64,000 nt of DNA, taken from an uncultured Lachnospiraceae bacterium. Its GTDB lineage: Bacteria; Bacillota; Clostridia; Lachnospirales; Lachnospiraceae. How positions within the stretch are numbered: position 1 is the stretch's first letter; every line of letters starts with the position of its first letter. Location: the NCBI GenBank assembly GCA_910587105.1, contig CAJUMB010000004.1:45719-109718 (forward strand), given 5' to 3'. Made by a program: the position numbers and the translations under genes. Of this stretch, positions 15,331-23,921 are shown piece by piece. A model generated the notes under the pieces. It was not told where the DNA came from and did no database searches. It saw only the letters and a list, made by a program, of their open reading frames with translations.

Positions 15331-16338
15331 ATGAGTAATCTGAATGATTATAAAAATATATGGGTGTTCATTGAAACAGAATGCGGAAAAGCAAAAAATG
15401 TGGGTTATGAATTATTAAATGTGGCGAAACCGCTGGCGCAGCAGAAAGGCTGTCCGCTGGTTGCTGTGGTAATCGGAAAAGATATTGAATATGTGGCAAA
15501 AGATGCTATCTGTTATGGGGCGGATTCCGCCATTATTGTAGACGCACCGGAATATGAATATTACACTACAGATGCTTTTACAAAGGCACTGGTGACACTG
15601 GTGGAAAAGTATAAACCAGAAACACTGATGATCGGAGCAACCAATAATGGCCGTGACATGGGTCCAAGGGTGTCCTGCCGCTTAAAGACCGGACTGACAG
15701 CAGACTGTACAGAAATCGGCATTGACGAAGACACGGGAAATATTGCGTGGACCCGTCCCACATTCGGCGGAAACCTGATGGCTACTATCATGTGTCCGGA
15801 TAACCGCCCCCAGATGGGTACGGTAAGACCAGGTGTGTTTAAAAAAGGTGCTTACGATGAGAGCCGTACCGGAGAGATTATAAAAGAAACCATTCATACA
15901 GCAGCAGAAGAAATCCGTACCAAATTGGTAGAACGTGTCAATGAAGTGACAGAGGCCATCAATCTGGAAGAAGCAGATGTGATTGTAGCCGGCGGCCGCG
16001 GCGTGGGTTCGGCAGAGAACTTTAAACTTCTGGAAGAACTGGCAGAGGCAGTGGACGGAACTCTTGGATGCAGCCGTGCGGCAGTTGATGCAGGATGGAT
16101 GCCCTATGTACATCAGGTGGGTCAGTCAGGAAAAACAGTAGCTCCAAGGCTTTATTTTGCCATTGGTATTTCCGGGGCAATCCAGCATCTGACAGGAATT
16201 GCCGGGTCTGACACAGTGATTGCGGTGAATAAAGACTCAGATGCCCCCATTTTTGATGTGGCAGATTACGGGATTGTGGGAGATTTGAATGAAGTGGTTC
16301 CTGCGTTGACAGAAGCAATAAAAGCCCGCAAGGCTTAA
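15331..16338 (+). CDS. etfA: Electron transfer flavoprotein alpha subunit
   Basis: A 335-residue EtfA. The C-terminal FAD domain is typical: VIVAGGRGVGSAENF, then LGCSRAAVDAGWMPYVHQVG, GKTVAPRLYFAIGISGAIQH and VNKDSDAPIFDVADYGIVGD. It lacks the N-terminal ferredoxin-like domain that the LctC subunit of Acetobacterium has, so an external ferredoxin would have to serve directly if the complex confurcates. RBS AGGAGGGGCGCGGT. The gene is 12 bases after etfB and 17 before the acyl-CoA dehydrogenase homologue. Confidence 0.93.
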   Translation: MSNLNDYKNIWVFIETECGKAKNVGYELLNVAKPLAQQKGCPLVAVVIGKDIEYVAKDAICYGADSAIIVDAPEYEYYTTDAFTKALVTLVEKYKPETLMIGATNNGRDMGPRVSCRLKTGLTADCTEIGIDEDTGNIAWTRPTFGGNLMATIMCPDNRPQMGTVRPGVFKKGAYDESRTGEIIKETIHTAAEEIRTKLVERVNEVTEAINLEEADVIVAGGRGVGSAENFKLLEELAEAVDGTLGCSRAAVDAGWMPYVHQVGQSGKTVAPRLYFAIGISGAIQHLTGIAGSDTVIAVNKDSDAPIFDVADYGIVGDLNEVVPALTEAIKARKA

Positions 16339-16355
16339 AAGCCGGGAATCTGCAT

Positions 16356-17501
16356 ATGGATTTCAGGCGGGATGCGTTACATCAGGATATCTTGGAGATG
16401 GTCCATGATTTTGCGGTGGAGGATGTAAAACCGCTGGCCAGGGAGATTGACAGAACAGAAGAATTTCCCATGGCAAATGTGAAAAAAATGGCGGAAATGG
16501 GGTTTTTGGGAATCCCGTTTCCGGAGAACTATGGCGGTTCCCAGATGGATTTTCTCACCTATATTCAGACGGTGGAAGAATTGAGTAAATATTGTGGGAC
16601 TACAGGGAACATTGTATTTGCCCATACCACTTTCTGCAGTACTCCCATCTATCAGTTCGGGGCAGAGTGGCAGAAAGAGAAATATCTCACAAAATTGTGT
16701 TCTGGTGAATGGCTGGGAAGCTTCGCTCTCACAGAGCCTGAGACAAAAAGCGGTGCGTCCGGCCGCTATCAGATTACAGCGGTGGACGCGGGAAGCCATT
16801 GGGTGCTGGATGGATATAAAACTTTTGTATCCGGGGCTGATGTGGCAGATGTATTTTTTGTAACAGCTATGACCAGCCAGCTGCAGGGAACCAGGGGGAT
16901 TTCCTCCTTTATAGTTGAAAAAGGGTTTCCGGGACTGTCTGTTGGAAAGCGGGAGAATCAGGTGGGAATCCGGGCAGCTTCTATCTGTGAATTGGTTTTC
17001 AGAGAATGTATTGTTCCCAAAGAAAATCTGGTGGGCAGTCAGGGAAAGGGCTTTGAATACGCAGGGACAGTGCTGGATGAAGGGCGCATTTGTGTAGCTG
17101 CCCAGGCCCTTGGCATTGCTGAGGGGGCTTTGGAGGAAACTGCAGATTACGTCCGGGCGCGAAAAAAGTTTGGGCGCAGTCTCTCACAGTTTCAGAAAAC
17201 CCAGTTTGAACTGGCACAGATGAAGACAAACACGGAAGCCGTAAAACTATTGGTGTATCAGGCTGCCTGTGACAGAGACAGCCGGGAATCATTTTCACAC
17301 AGAGCCGCAATGGCGAAATTGGCAGCATCCCAAAATGCATTTGATGTGGCGTACCGCTGCCAGCAGTTGTATGGTGAGCCGGCATATCGGAAAGGCCATC
17401 CAATCGAGAGAATGATGCGTGACGCAGAAATAACAGAAATTTATGGAGGTACATCCGAAGTCCAGATGAGGGTTATCGCTGGATGGATGGGTATAAAATA
17501 A
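16356..17501 (+). CDS. Acyl-CoA dehydrogenase homologue in the lactate operon
   Basis: A 381-residue protein of the short-chain acyl-CoA dehydrogenase family, with FALTEPETKSGAS for FAD and substrate binding and the C-terminal RARKKFGRSLSQFQKTQFELAQ and HPIERMMRDAEITEIYGGTSEVQ stretches. In butyryl-CoA dehydrogenases the glutamate of the YEGT motif is the catalytic base; here the motif is YGGT. The alternative base position of isovaleryl- and long-chain enzymes (a glutamate directly before the Arg in helix G) is also glycine (LDEGR). So the enzyme may use another base, have another substrate or serve mainly as an electron-transfer partner. Related lactate clusters of gut butyrate producers also carry such a gene. 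The role is open. Confidence 0.88.
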   Translation: MDFRRDALHQDILEMVHDFAVEDVKPLAREIDRTEEFPMANVKKMAEMGFLGIPFPENYGGSQMDFLTYIQTVEELSKYCGTTGNIVFAHTTFCSTPIYQFGAEWQKEKYLTKLCSGEWLGSFALTEPETKSGASGRYQITAVDAGSHWVLDGYKTFVSGADVADVFFVTAMTSQLQGTRGISSFIVEKGFPGLSVGKRENQVGIRAASICELVFRECIVPKENLVGSQGKGFEYAGTVLDEGRICVAAQALGIAEGALEETADYVRARKKFGRSLSQFQKTQFELAQMKTNTEAVKLLVYQAACDRDSRESFSHRAAMAKLAASQNAFDVAYRCQQLYGEPAYRKGHPIERMMRDAEITEIYGGTSEVQMRVIAGWMGIK

Positions 17502-17505
17502 TAAT

Positions 17506-18783
17506 ATGGATATTAAATTGCCATTTTCCAGAGAAGGCATGATGCTGCATCTGGATGACGAACTGGATTATGAGATTTTGGAATCTTCTATTGAGTCTAT
17601 GCCGAAAAGCGGGAAGACAGAAGATCAGATTGTAGCTGAGGCCATGGAAAACCCCATTGGATCACCCAGGCTTTCCCAGCTGTCTGAAGGAAAAGAACGG
17701 ATTGTAATCATCTGCTCTGACCATACCAGACCGGTTCCCAGCAAACATATCATTCCGTTTATGTTAAAAGAGATCCGCGAGGGCAATCCCCAGGCAGATA
17801 TCACATTGCTGATTGCAACAGGTTTCCACCGTGCCACCACCAGAGAGGAACTGGTAAACAAATTCGGTGAAGAAATTGTGGAGCATGAAAAGATAGTTAT
17901 TCATGACAGCCGCGATATGGAGAACATGGTGAATCTGGGAGTTCTCCCTTCGGGGGCACCCCTTTTGATTAATAAAATAGCAGCAGAGGCGGATCTGCTG
18001 GCCAGTGAAGGGTTTATTGAAACCCATTTCTTTGCAGGTTTTTCCGGCGGCCGAAAGAGCGTTCTTCCTGGCGTTTCCAGCCAGGTGACTGTTTTGGGCA
18101 ATCATTGTTCTGCTTTTATTGATTCTCCGTACAGCCGTACCGGGGTGCTGGAGAATAATCCCATTCACAGGGATATGATTGCAGCAAGTAAAATGGCAGG
18201 CCAGAAATATATTGTAAATGCAATTATTGATGCAGATAAAAAAGTAGTTCATGCTGTGGCAGGAGATGCCATCAGTGCCCATGAAGCCGGCTGCAGATTT
18301 CTGGAACAGTACTGTCAGGTAACTCCGCAGAAACCGGCAGACATTGCAATTTCAACAAATGGCGGATATCCGCTGGATCAGAATATGTACCAGTCTGTGA
18401 AAGGCATGACAGCGGCAGAGGCAGCCTGCAAAGATGGAGGTATTATCATCATGACGGCTGACTGCGGAGACGGACATGGAGGAGAAGGATTTTATGAAGC
18501 TCTCAGAGACTGTGAGAGTCCCAGTGCCCTTATGAAAGAAATCCTGAAAGTACCCCAGGACCAGACAAAACCAGATCAGTGGGAATATCAGATTCAGAGC
18601 CGTATTCTTATCCATCATAAAGTGATCTATGTGATGTGTGAAAAGTATCGGGCTATGGCAGAAGAAATGGGTTTTGAAACGGCTTCCAATGTAAATGAGG
18701 CTTTGGAAATGGCTCTGAAAGAAAAGGGAAGGTCGGCTCATATTGCAGTGATTCCGGACGGGGTCTCCGTGATGGTAAAATAA
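17506..18783 (+). CDS. larA: Lactate racemase (LarA family, nickel-pincer enzyme)
   Basis: A 425-residue LarA-family protein that would interconvert D- and L-lactate so that both isomers feed the dehydrogenase. It has CSDHTRPVPS near residue 67, the histidine-rich GFHRATTREEL, and FFAGFSGGRKSVLPG, whose lysine probably corresponds to the residue bound to the nickel-pincer cofactor. ATG 17506 lies 4 bases after the previous stop; the ribosome site is weak (GGATGGG some 15 bases upstream), so coupling is likely. The cofactor enzymes LarB, LarC and LarE are not in the window and must be elsewhere if the enzyme works. A strong terminator ends the operon. Confidence 0.88.
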   Translation: MDIKLPFSREGMMLHLDDELDYEILESSIESMPKSGKTEDQIVAEAMENPIGSPRLSQLSEGKERIVIICSDHTRPVPSKHIIPFMLKEIREGNPQADITLLIATGFHRATTREELVNKFGEEIVEHEKIVIHDSRDMENMVNLGVLPSGAPLLINKIAAEADLLASEGFIETHFFAGFSGGRKSVLPGVSSQVTVLGNHCSAFIDSPYSRTGVLENNPIHRDMIAASKMAGQKYIVNAIIDADKKVVHAVAGDAISAHEAGCRFLEQYCQVTPQKPADIAISTNGGYPLDQNMYQSVKGMTAAEAACKDGGIIIMTADCGDGHGGEGFYEALRDCESPSALMKEILKVPQDQTKPDQWEYQIQSRILIHHKVIYVMCEKYRAMAEEMGFETASNVNEALEMALKEKGRSAHIAVIPDGVSVMVK

Positions 18784-18820
18784 TAGCAGAAAAAGAGCAT
18801 AGTTCAGTTTGGTTGAAAGA

Positions 18821-18862
18821 CAGCAGGTTTGCCGGAACAGCCGGCCGGCCTGTTGTTTTTTC
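18821..18862 (+). terminator. Terminator of the lactate operon
   Basis: CAGCAGG...GCCGG pairs with CCGGC...CCTGTTG (one G-T pair, small internal loop) and is followed by TTTTTTC. Confidence 0.85.
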
Positions 18863-18866
18863 GTTC

Positions 18867-18895
18867 TTGCAAATCGCCTGGCAGTGTACTATAAT
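18867..18895 (+). promoter_or_regulatory. Promoter of the GntR regulator gene
   Basis: TTGCAA (18867-18872), a 17-base spacer and TATAAT (18890-18895). It starts right after the lactate-operon terminator, so the regulator has its own transcript with a leader of about 110 bases. No copy of the ATTGG-CCAAT operator is visible here, so autoregulation is not indicated. Confidence 0.8.
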
Positions 18896-19011
18896 AGGCG
18901 TAATGCTGTTTTGTCAAGGTACATGAATGTGTCAAAATCAGTGGGCATATTCTAAAGTTATTGTTTGCAGGCAGTCATTCTCAATGACAGATAAGAAAGT
19001 AGATAATTATA

Positions 19012-19719
19012 GTGGATAATTCTAAATTTAATGGAAAAAAATATGAGTACATATTTAACTATTTTTCAGAGCAGATATTGTCTGGGGAACTGCAGTTAAA
19101 TGATAAAATTCCGCCGGAACGGGAAATAGCGGAAAAGCTGGGGGTCAGCCGCAATTCGGTCAGAGAGGTTATGCATATGCTGGAGATTACAGGTTTGATC
19201 GAGTGTATGCAGGGAAGCGGCAATTATGTCAGGTGCGACCCGATGGAATATATGCTGAAATCAGTAAACATGGTTATGGCACTGATGAAAATTGATTATT
19301 CCGAGATATTTCATATCCGGACAGGATATGAATATGCGGCGGTCAGACTGGCAATCGAAACTGCGTCACCTGAGGAGTTGGAAGAACTGCATCAGATTTT
19401 ACTAAAAATGGACCAGCCTATGAGTTCAAGGGAAAGCGCAAAATTAGATCTGGAATTCCATCACAAATTGGTGAGTGCTTCCCATAACCGGATTTTGATT
19501 TTATATAATTCTATGCTGGATAATCTGATGGATCAGTTTATCGAAAACTTCCGCACGAAGATTTTAATGAATAAAATGAGGGCAGAATTATTAAGACGTT
19601 CCCATTGGGGAATTTATAACGCTCTGGTGAAAAAGGATCTGCAGGCTGTGATGAAAGCTTTTGATAAGCATTTTCGGATAGTGGAAGAACAGCTGGTAAA
19701 ACTCATGCCTAAAAAGTGA
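19012..19719 (+). CDS. GntR-family (FadR/LldR subfamily) regulator of lactate use
   Basis: A 235-residue repressor with an N-terminal winged helix (KIPPEREIAEKLGVSRNSVREVMHML at about 28-54, the GntR signature) and a C-terminal all-helical FCD ligand domain (FHIRTGYEYAAVRLA, DLEFHHKLVSASHN and a late histidine in FDKHFRIVEEQ, residues that bind metal and ligand in this family). The start is GTG at 19012; no ATG is in frame nearby. Position behind the lactate operon and FadR-type palindromes in front of it make it the likely lactate-responsive repressor; LldR and LutR are close functional models. Confidence 0.88.
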   Translation: MDNSKFNGKKYEYIFNYFSEQILSGELQLNDKIPPEREIAEKLGVSRNSVREVMHMLEITGLIECMQGSGNYVRCDPMEYMLKSVNMVMALMKIDYSEIFHIRTGYEYAAVRLAIETASPEELEELHQILLKMDQPMSSRESAKLDLEFHHKLVSASHNRILILYNSMLDNLMDQFIENFRTKILMNKMRAELLRRSHWGIYNALVKKDLQAVMKAFDKHFRIVEEQLVKLMPKK

Positions 19720-19758
19720 ATGATAAACACGCTCTGGGAAAGGAACGTGTTTTCATTC
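19718..19758 (+). terminator. Hairpin terminator after the GntR gene
   Basis: GAATGATAAACACG pairs with CGTGTTTTCATTC (one bulge) around a 14-base loop, beginning at the stop codon. The T content in the descending arm is modest. Confidence 0.65.
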
Positions 19759-19823
19759 CTGAATCCGTTCCGCTGCCGGAATGTTCCGTTTTACGGTGCG
19801 ATAGATTGTCCATAATAAATATC

Positions 19824-20010
19824 TTAGGAATTGTATGTAAATAACCTATGCCATCTGCTTGTCTTTTTCTCTGGCAGCGCCCGCCCAAAATCAGTTACAT
19901 AGCCCGCTATGCGCCCTTCATTTGGCACAAATCTCCCGCAAAGTGGGGCGTGCAGATGGCAGGAATGATTTTTAAGACACACTCTAAGTTATTTATATAC
20001 AGTTCCTTAA
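19824..20010. repeat. Composite inverted-repeat element, second family of ends
   Basis: The outer ends are a 22-base inverted repeat: TTAGGAATTGTATGTAAATAAC on the left and the complement of TTAAGGAACTGTATATAAATAAC on the right. Within it, ATCTCCCGCAAAGTGGGGCG and TTTTAAGACACACTCTA match the right half of the MITE-like family. It therefore looks like one repeat beside or inside another, or a diverged composite. It runs into the last codons of the coiled-coil gene on the other strand. The rest of 19759-19823 shows nothing. Confidence 0.6.
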
Positions 20011-20555
20011 AAATGTGCTGCTACAACTTTTTTCAAAAGCTCAATGTCCGATTCCATTGTTTTATAGCCGGACACATGCTCCTGATACCGGTCGAAAGTA
20101 GAGAGGTAACAGGACTCGATGTTCTGTAGTCTTGGCAGCATATCATTTTCCTGTATCAGTTCGATCTTAGTCAGTCTGCCATCGACACTGTCCAATCTTT
20201 CTCCGACATGAGTCAGACTGTCTTCCACATGATCCAGCCTGCCTTCCACATGGTCAAGTCTGTCTTGGGCATGAGTCAGCGTGACTTCAACGTTATCCAG
20301 TCTTTCTTCCACATGAGTCAGTCTGTTTTCAACGTTATCCAGTCTTTTTTCAACATGAATCAGTCTGTTTTCAACGTTATCGAGTCTTTCTTCCACATGA
20401 GTCAATCTGTTTTCAACGTTATCCAGTCTGACTTCAACGTTAGTCAGTCTGCCATTAATTGATTCCAGCTGTGAGTAGATTGGTGTCAATTTATCATCCA
20501 GCCTGCTGTCCAACACCTGTGAAATAGCCATCAGATCTTCTTTAGTCAGAGCCAT
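20007..20555 (-). CDS. Heptad-repeat coiled-coil protein, function unknown
   Basis: A 182-residue protein with no recognised catalytic domain. After MALTKEDLMAISQVLDSRLDD come about 14 consecutive seven-residue units of the form RL-x-x-VE-x (RLDNVEN, RLTHVEE, RLDHVEG), residues about 37-134, an almost ideal coiled coil that alternates in 14-residue pairs. The C-terminus (KTMESDIELLKKVVAAHF) is a further helix. The start at 20555 follows AAAGGTGG; longer frames upstream lack a site. At DNA level the units are near-identical 21-base repeats, so repeat number can change by slippage. There is no signal peptide or membrane segment. It stands alone between the GntR gene and the thrS leader. Confidence 0.75.
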   Translation of the reverse strand: MALTKEDLMAISQVLDSRLDDKLTPIYSQLESINGRLTNVEVRLDNVENRLTHVEERLDNVENRLIHVEKRLDNVENRLTHVEERLDNVEVTLTHAQDRLDHVEGRLDHVEDSLTHVGERLDSVDGRLTKIELIQENDMLPRLQNIESCYLSTFDRYQEHVSGYKTMESDIELLKKVVAAHF

Positions 20556-20665
20556 GACAACACCACCTTTCCATTGGATTTTTATCATTATATCACATGA
20601 AAAGTATATTGTAAAGGATGAAATGCAATATTTTAAGTTGCATATTTTCCTGGATAAATATATAG

Positions 20666-20693
20666 TTGACAAAAACACTTTTCGTGCTATAAT
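20666..20693 (+). promoter_or_regulatory. Promoter of the thrS T-box transcript
   Basis: TTGACA (20666-20671), 16-base spacer, TATAAT (20688-20693). The RNA would start about 20700, at the beginning of the T-box leader. Confidence 0.88.
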
Positions 20694-20699
20694 AGACTG

Positions 20700-21010
20700 A
20701 AACGTATTACAAACGTTTTTCAGAAAGAATACAGGAAAAGCAAAGATGAGACCAGTAGGATGTGGAACATTCCAGAGAGAGATGCCCGTGGAAAAAATAC
20801 GGTGCTGGAAGCATCTCATTGAAGAAGCATCTGAAGACCAGCTCAGAGCGGCTCTAATCAAGCCCGGTGATTCCGTTATCGTCAAGATGAAGCGGCTGTT
20901 TCGCAGAAAATATAAAATGTTTTTTGGAAACGGCAAAAAGGGTGGAACCGCGGTTCAGAAATATCTGGCTCGCCCCTTGTGACATATTGTCGCAGGGTGC
21001 GGGTTTTTTT
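20700..21010 (+). ncRNA. T-box leader of thrS (threonine tRNA-sensing riboswitch)
   Basis: The T-box core AAGGGTGGAACCGCGG is at about 20938-20953, followed by a terminator stem at 20971-21001 (CGCCCCTTGTGAC with GTCGCAGGGTGCG, one mismatch) and a T run. The Stem I features include GGTGCTGGAAGCATC and a specifier-loop-like CTGAAGACC; ACC at 20837-20839 is the likely threonine specifier codon. The bulge TGGA would pair with an acceptor end UCCA, which suits tRNA-Thr. Uncharged tRNA-Thr should stabilise the antiterminator and switch on thrS. An open frame across the leader is not a gene. Confidence 0.92.
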
Positions 21011-21069
21011 GCGTTTAGGAATTGTTCAAAATAACTTTCGAACAGTTTATTTTAGAAAGGAGAGAAAAC

Positions 21070-23037
21070 ATGATTATTACATTAAAAGATGGTTCAAAGA
21101 AGGAATATGCACAGCCTGTGCCTGTCATTGACGTGGCTTCCGATATCAGCGAGGGGCTGGCCCGGGCCGCCTGCGCCGGGGAAGTGGACGGGCAGGTGGT
21201 GGATCTGCGTACTGTATTGGATAAGGACTGCTGTCTGAGCATACTCACAGCAAAGGATGAGAAAGGGCTGGCCGCACTGCGCCATACAGCATCCCATGTG
21301 CTGGCGCAGGCAGTCCAGACTCTTTATCCGGAGGCAAAGGTGGCCATCGGTCCTTCCATCGACACCGGGTTTTACTATGATTTTCAGTGTGATCCTTTTT
21401 CACAGGAGGACCTGGAGGCCATCGAAAAGGAGATGAAGAAAATCATCAAAAAAGGCGCCCGATTGGAGCGCTTTACCAAATCCAGGGAGGAGGCCATAGC
21501 ATTTTTCAAAGAAAAAAACGAACCTTATAAAGTTGAACTGATTGAGGACCTTCCGGAAGACTCAGAAATCAGTTTTTATTCCCAGGGGGACTGGGTGGAC
21601 TTGTGTGCAGGCCCCCATTTGATGAACACAAAAGGTGTGAAAGCATTCAAACTGCTGTCATCTTCTGGAGCTTACTGGCGGGGCAGTGAGAAAAATCAGA
21701 TGCTGGCCAGAATTTACGGTACTGCTTATGGGACAAAGGATGAGCTGAAAGAACATCTGAACCAGCTGGAGGAGGCAAAAAAGAGAGACCACAATAAGCT
21801 GGGGCGGGAGATGAAGCTGTTTACCACAGTAGATGTGATCGGCCAGGGGCTCCCCCTTTTGATGCCAAAAGGCGTGACTATCATACAGGAGCTTCAGAGA
21901 TGGATTGAGGACGAGGAGGCCAGACGGGGATATGTAAGGACGAAGACTCCGCTGATGGCAAAAAGCGATCTGTATGTGATTTCGGACCATTGGGGACACT
22001 ACAAAGATGGCATGTTTATCCTGGGAGATGAGGAAAAGGACAAAGAGATTTTTGCCCTGCGGCCCATGACCTGTCCGTTCCAATATTATGTATACAAGGC
22101 AGAGCAGCACAGTTACCGGGATCTTCCGGTGCGTATGGGGGAGACTTCCACACTGTTTCGGAATGAAGATTCCGGCGAGATGCACGGCCTGACCCGTGTA
22201 CGCCAGTTTACCATCAGTGAAGGCCATCTGGTGGTGCGCCCGGATCAGATCGAAGAAGAATTCAAAGGCTGTGTGGATCTGGCCAAGTACTGTCTGACTA
22301 CTCTGGGAGTGGAGGAGGATGTGACATACCGTCTTTCTCTGTGGGACCCCAATAATCAGGAAAAATATCTGGGGGATGAAAAGACCTGGAACCAGGTGCA
22401 GGATATGATGCGTGTCATCTTAGACCACATTGGTATTTCTTATACAGAAGAAGAAGGAGAAGCAGCATTCTATGGTCCCAAGCTGGATATTCAGGCGAAG
22501 AATGTGTACGGCAAAGAGGATACTATGATTACCATTCAGCTGGATATGTTCCTGGCAGAACGTTTTGATATGACATTTATCAATGCAGACGGGGAAAAGG
22601 AGAGGCCGTATATTATCCACAGAACTTCCATGGGATGTTATGAGCGCACATTGGCATGGCTCATTGAAAAATATGCCGGATTGTTCCCCACCTGGCTGTG
22701 TCCGGAACAGGTGAGGGTAATCCCCATTTCAGAGAAATTCCATGATTATGCGGCACAGGTGGAAGAAAAATTGAGAAACGCTTCCATCCGCTGCTTTGTG
22801 GACCAGCGCTCAGAGAAAATGGGTTATAAGATCCGTGAAGCCAGACTGGAGAAAGTGCCCTATATGCTGGTAGTGGGAGCAAAAGAGCAGGAAGAAGGGG
22901 TGGTTTCTGTGAGGAGCCGTTATCTGGGAGATGAGGGTTCCAGGCCCCTGGATGTGTTTATTCAGGAGATTACAGAAGAAATCCGCACAAAAACCATCCG
23001 TAAAATCCAGGTTGAGGCAGAAGGACAGCAGTCCTGA
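21070..23037 (+). CDS. thrS: Threonyl-tRNA synthetase
   Basis: A 655-residue class II synthetase that charges tRNA-Thr. The N-terminal TGS domain covers residues 1-65, the editing domain has HTASHVLAQAVQTLYP and AGPHL, and the catalytic core has RPMTCPFQ (zinc cysteine), SEGHLVV and IHRTSMGCYERTLAWLIEKYAG (motif 3 region with zinc histidine). A C-terminal anticodon-binding domain follows WLCPEQVRVIPI. ATG 21070 follows AAAGGAGAGAAAAC. Several motif residues differ from the E. coli type (TCPFQ instead of NCPFH), a variation seen in Clostridia. It is controlled by the T-box upstream and converges with aroE, with 2 bases between the stop codons. Confidence 0.95.
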   Translation: MIITLKDGSKKEYAQPVPVIDVASDISEGLARAACAGEVDGQVVDLRTVLDKDCCLSILTAKDEKGLAALRHTASHVLAQAVQTLYPEAKVAIGPSIDTGFYYDFQCDPFSQEDLEAIEKEMKKIIKKGARLERFTKSREEAIAFFKEKNEPYKVELIEDLPEDSEISFYSQGDWVDLCAGPHLMNTKGVKAFKLLSSSGAYWRGSEKNQMLARIYGTAYGTKDELKEHLNQLEEAKKRDHNKLGREMKLFTTVDVIGQGLPLLMPKGVTIIQELQRWIEDEEARRGYVRTKTPLMAKSDLYVISDHWGHYKDGMFILGDEEKDKEIFALRPMTCPFQYYVYKAEQHSYRDLPVRMGETSTLFRNEDSGEMHGLTRVRQFTISEGHLVVRPDQIEEEFKGCVDLAKYCLTTLGVEEDVTYRLSLWDPNNQEKYLGDEKTWNQVQDMMRVILDHIGISYTEEEGEAAFYGPKLDIQAKNVYGKEDTMITIQLDMFLAERFDMTFINADGEKERPYIIHRTSMGCYERTLAWLIEKYAGLFPTWLCPEQVRVIPISEKFHDYAAQVEEKLRNASIRCFVDQRSEKMGYKIREARLEKVPYMLVVGAKEQEEGVVSVRSRYLGDEGSRPLDVFIQEITEEIRTKTIRKIQVEAEGQQS

Positions 23038-23039
23038 GG

Positions 23040-23921
23040 TTACACGGCATCGGGGAAACAGCAGGATTTGATATGTTCAATGGGCATGTCCTGTCCGGTC
23101 CACAATGTGAAGGCTTCCGCGCCCTGATACAGCAGCATATAAAGGCCGTTTCCAGTCTGGCATCCAGCCTTTTGTGCCAGTTTTAAAAGCCTGGTCTGCC
23201 GCGGGTTGTAAATGGCGTCGAACACAGCCAGATCCGGGTGGAAAAGTTCAGGGTCAGTGATCAGCGAAGCGCCTGTCTCAGGAGCCATGCCCACAGAAGT
23301 GCCGTTCACCAGCAGATGGCTGTTTTCCAATGAGGACTTCAGCTGAAGGGTATCTGCCTGTTCTTCCAGAGTCACTCGGCAGGGGTAGAGGCGGCTGAGT
23401 TCATCGGCCAGATGCTGCATCCTGCCCCAGAACCGGCTGGAGGAACGGGCAAATACGTGGACCGCCTGGGCACCGTCGATGGCTGCCTGGGTGCAGATGG
23501 ACGAAGCGGCTCCTCCGGCGCCCAGAAGGGTCATGGTTTTTCCTTTTATTTCCTGTCCGGCTTCTCTGAGCGCCCGGATGAAGCCGATGCCGTCTGTGTT
23601 ATGGCCGGTGAGTTCTCCGTTTCCTTCGTGTACTACAGTATTTACGGCTCCGATTAAGCGGGCTGCTGGGGAGAGGCTGCTGCAAAGTTCTGCCATGCGG
23701 TTTTTGCAGGGCATAGTCAGATTGAACCCCCGTACCCCCAGAGCCTTTAAACCGCGGACGGCATCTGGCAGAGTCTGTTCGTTTACGTCAAAACACAGAT
23801 ATACATAATCCAGCCCAAGATACTGGAAACTTTCGTTGTGCATCCTGGGGGAGATGCTGTGTGTGACAGGAGTGCCAAGGAGTCCGGTGAACCGGGTGCA
23901 TCCGGTAATGGGAATGTTCAT
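23040..23921 (-). CDS. aroE: Shikimate dehydrogenase
   Basis: A 293-residue NADPH enzyme reducing 3-dehydroshikimate to shikimate in the aromatic amino-acid pathway. The N-terminus has GTPVTHSISPRMHNESF (shikimate-binding serines) and NLTMPCKNRM with the catalytic lysine; TDGIGF and the nucleotide-binding LLGAGGAASSICTQAA follow. LYQGAEAFTLWTGQDMP is near the C-terminus. The start at 23921 has CGGAGGATATAAA before it. It is divergent from aroD 112 bases away, so the two consecutive pathway enzymes share an upstream region. Confidence 0.95.
   Translation of the reverse strand: MNIPITGCTRFTGLLGTPVTHSISPRMHNESFQYLGLDYVYLCFDVNEQTLPDAVRGLKALGVRGFNLTMPCKNRMAELCSSLSPAARLIGAVNTVVHEGNGELTGHNTDGIGFIRALREAGQEIKGKTMTLLGAGGAASSICTQAAIDGAQAVHVFARSSSRFWGRMQHLADELSRLYPCRVTLEEQADTLQLKSSLENSHLLVNGTSVGMAPETGASLITDPELFHPDLAVFDAIYNPRQTRLLKLAQKAGCQTGNGLYMLLYQGAEAFTLWTGQDMPIEHIKSCCFPDAV

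Noticed and set aside
20208..20462. CRISPR-like array of regular short repeats
   Set aside because: The 21-base periodicity encodes the RLxxVEx heptads of the minus-strand coiled-coil gene, with no spacers of constant length and no cas genes.
20746..20982. Open reading frame of 78 codons upstream of thrS
   Set aside because: It covers the T-box leader including the AAGGGTGGAACCGCGG core and the terminator; no ribosome site, and the RNA structure explains the sequence.
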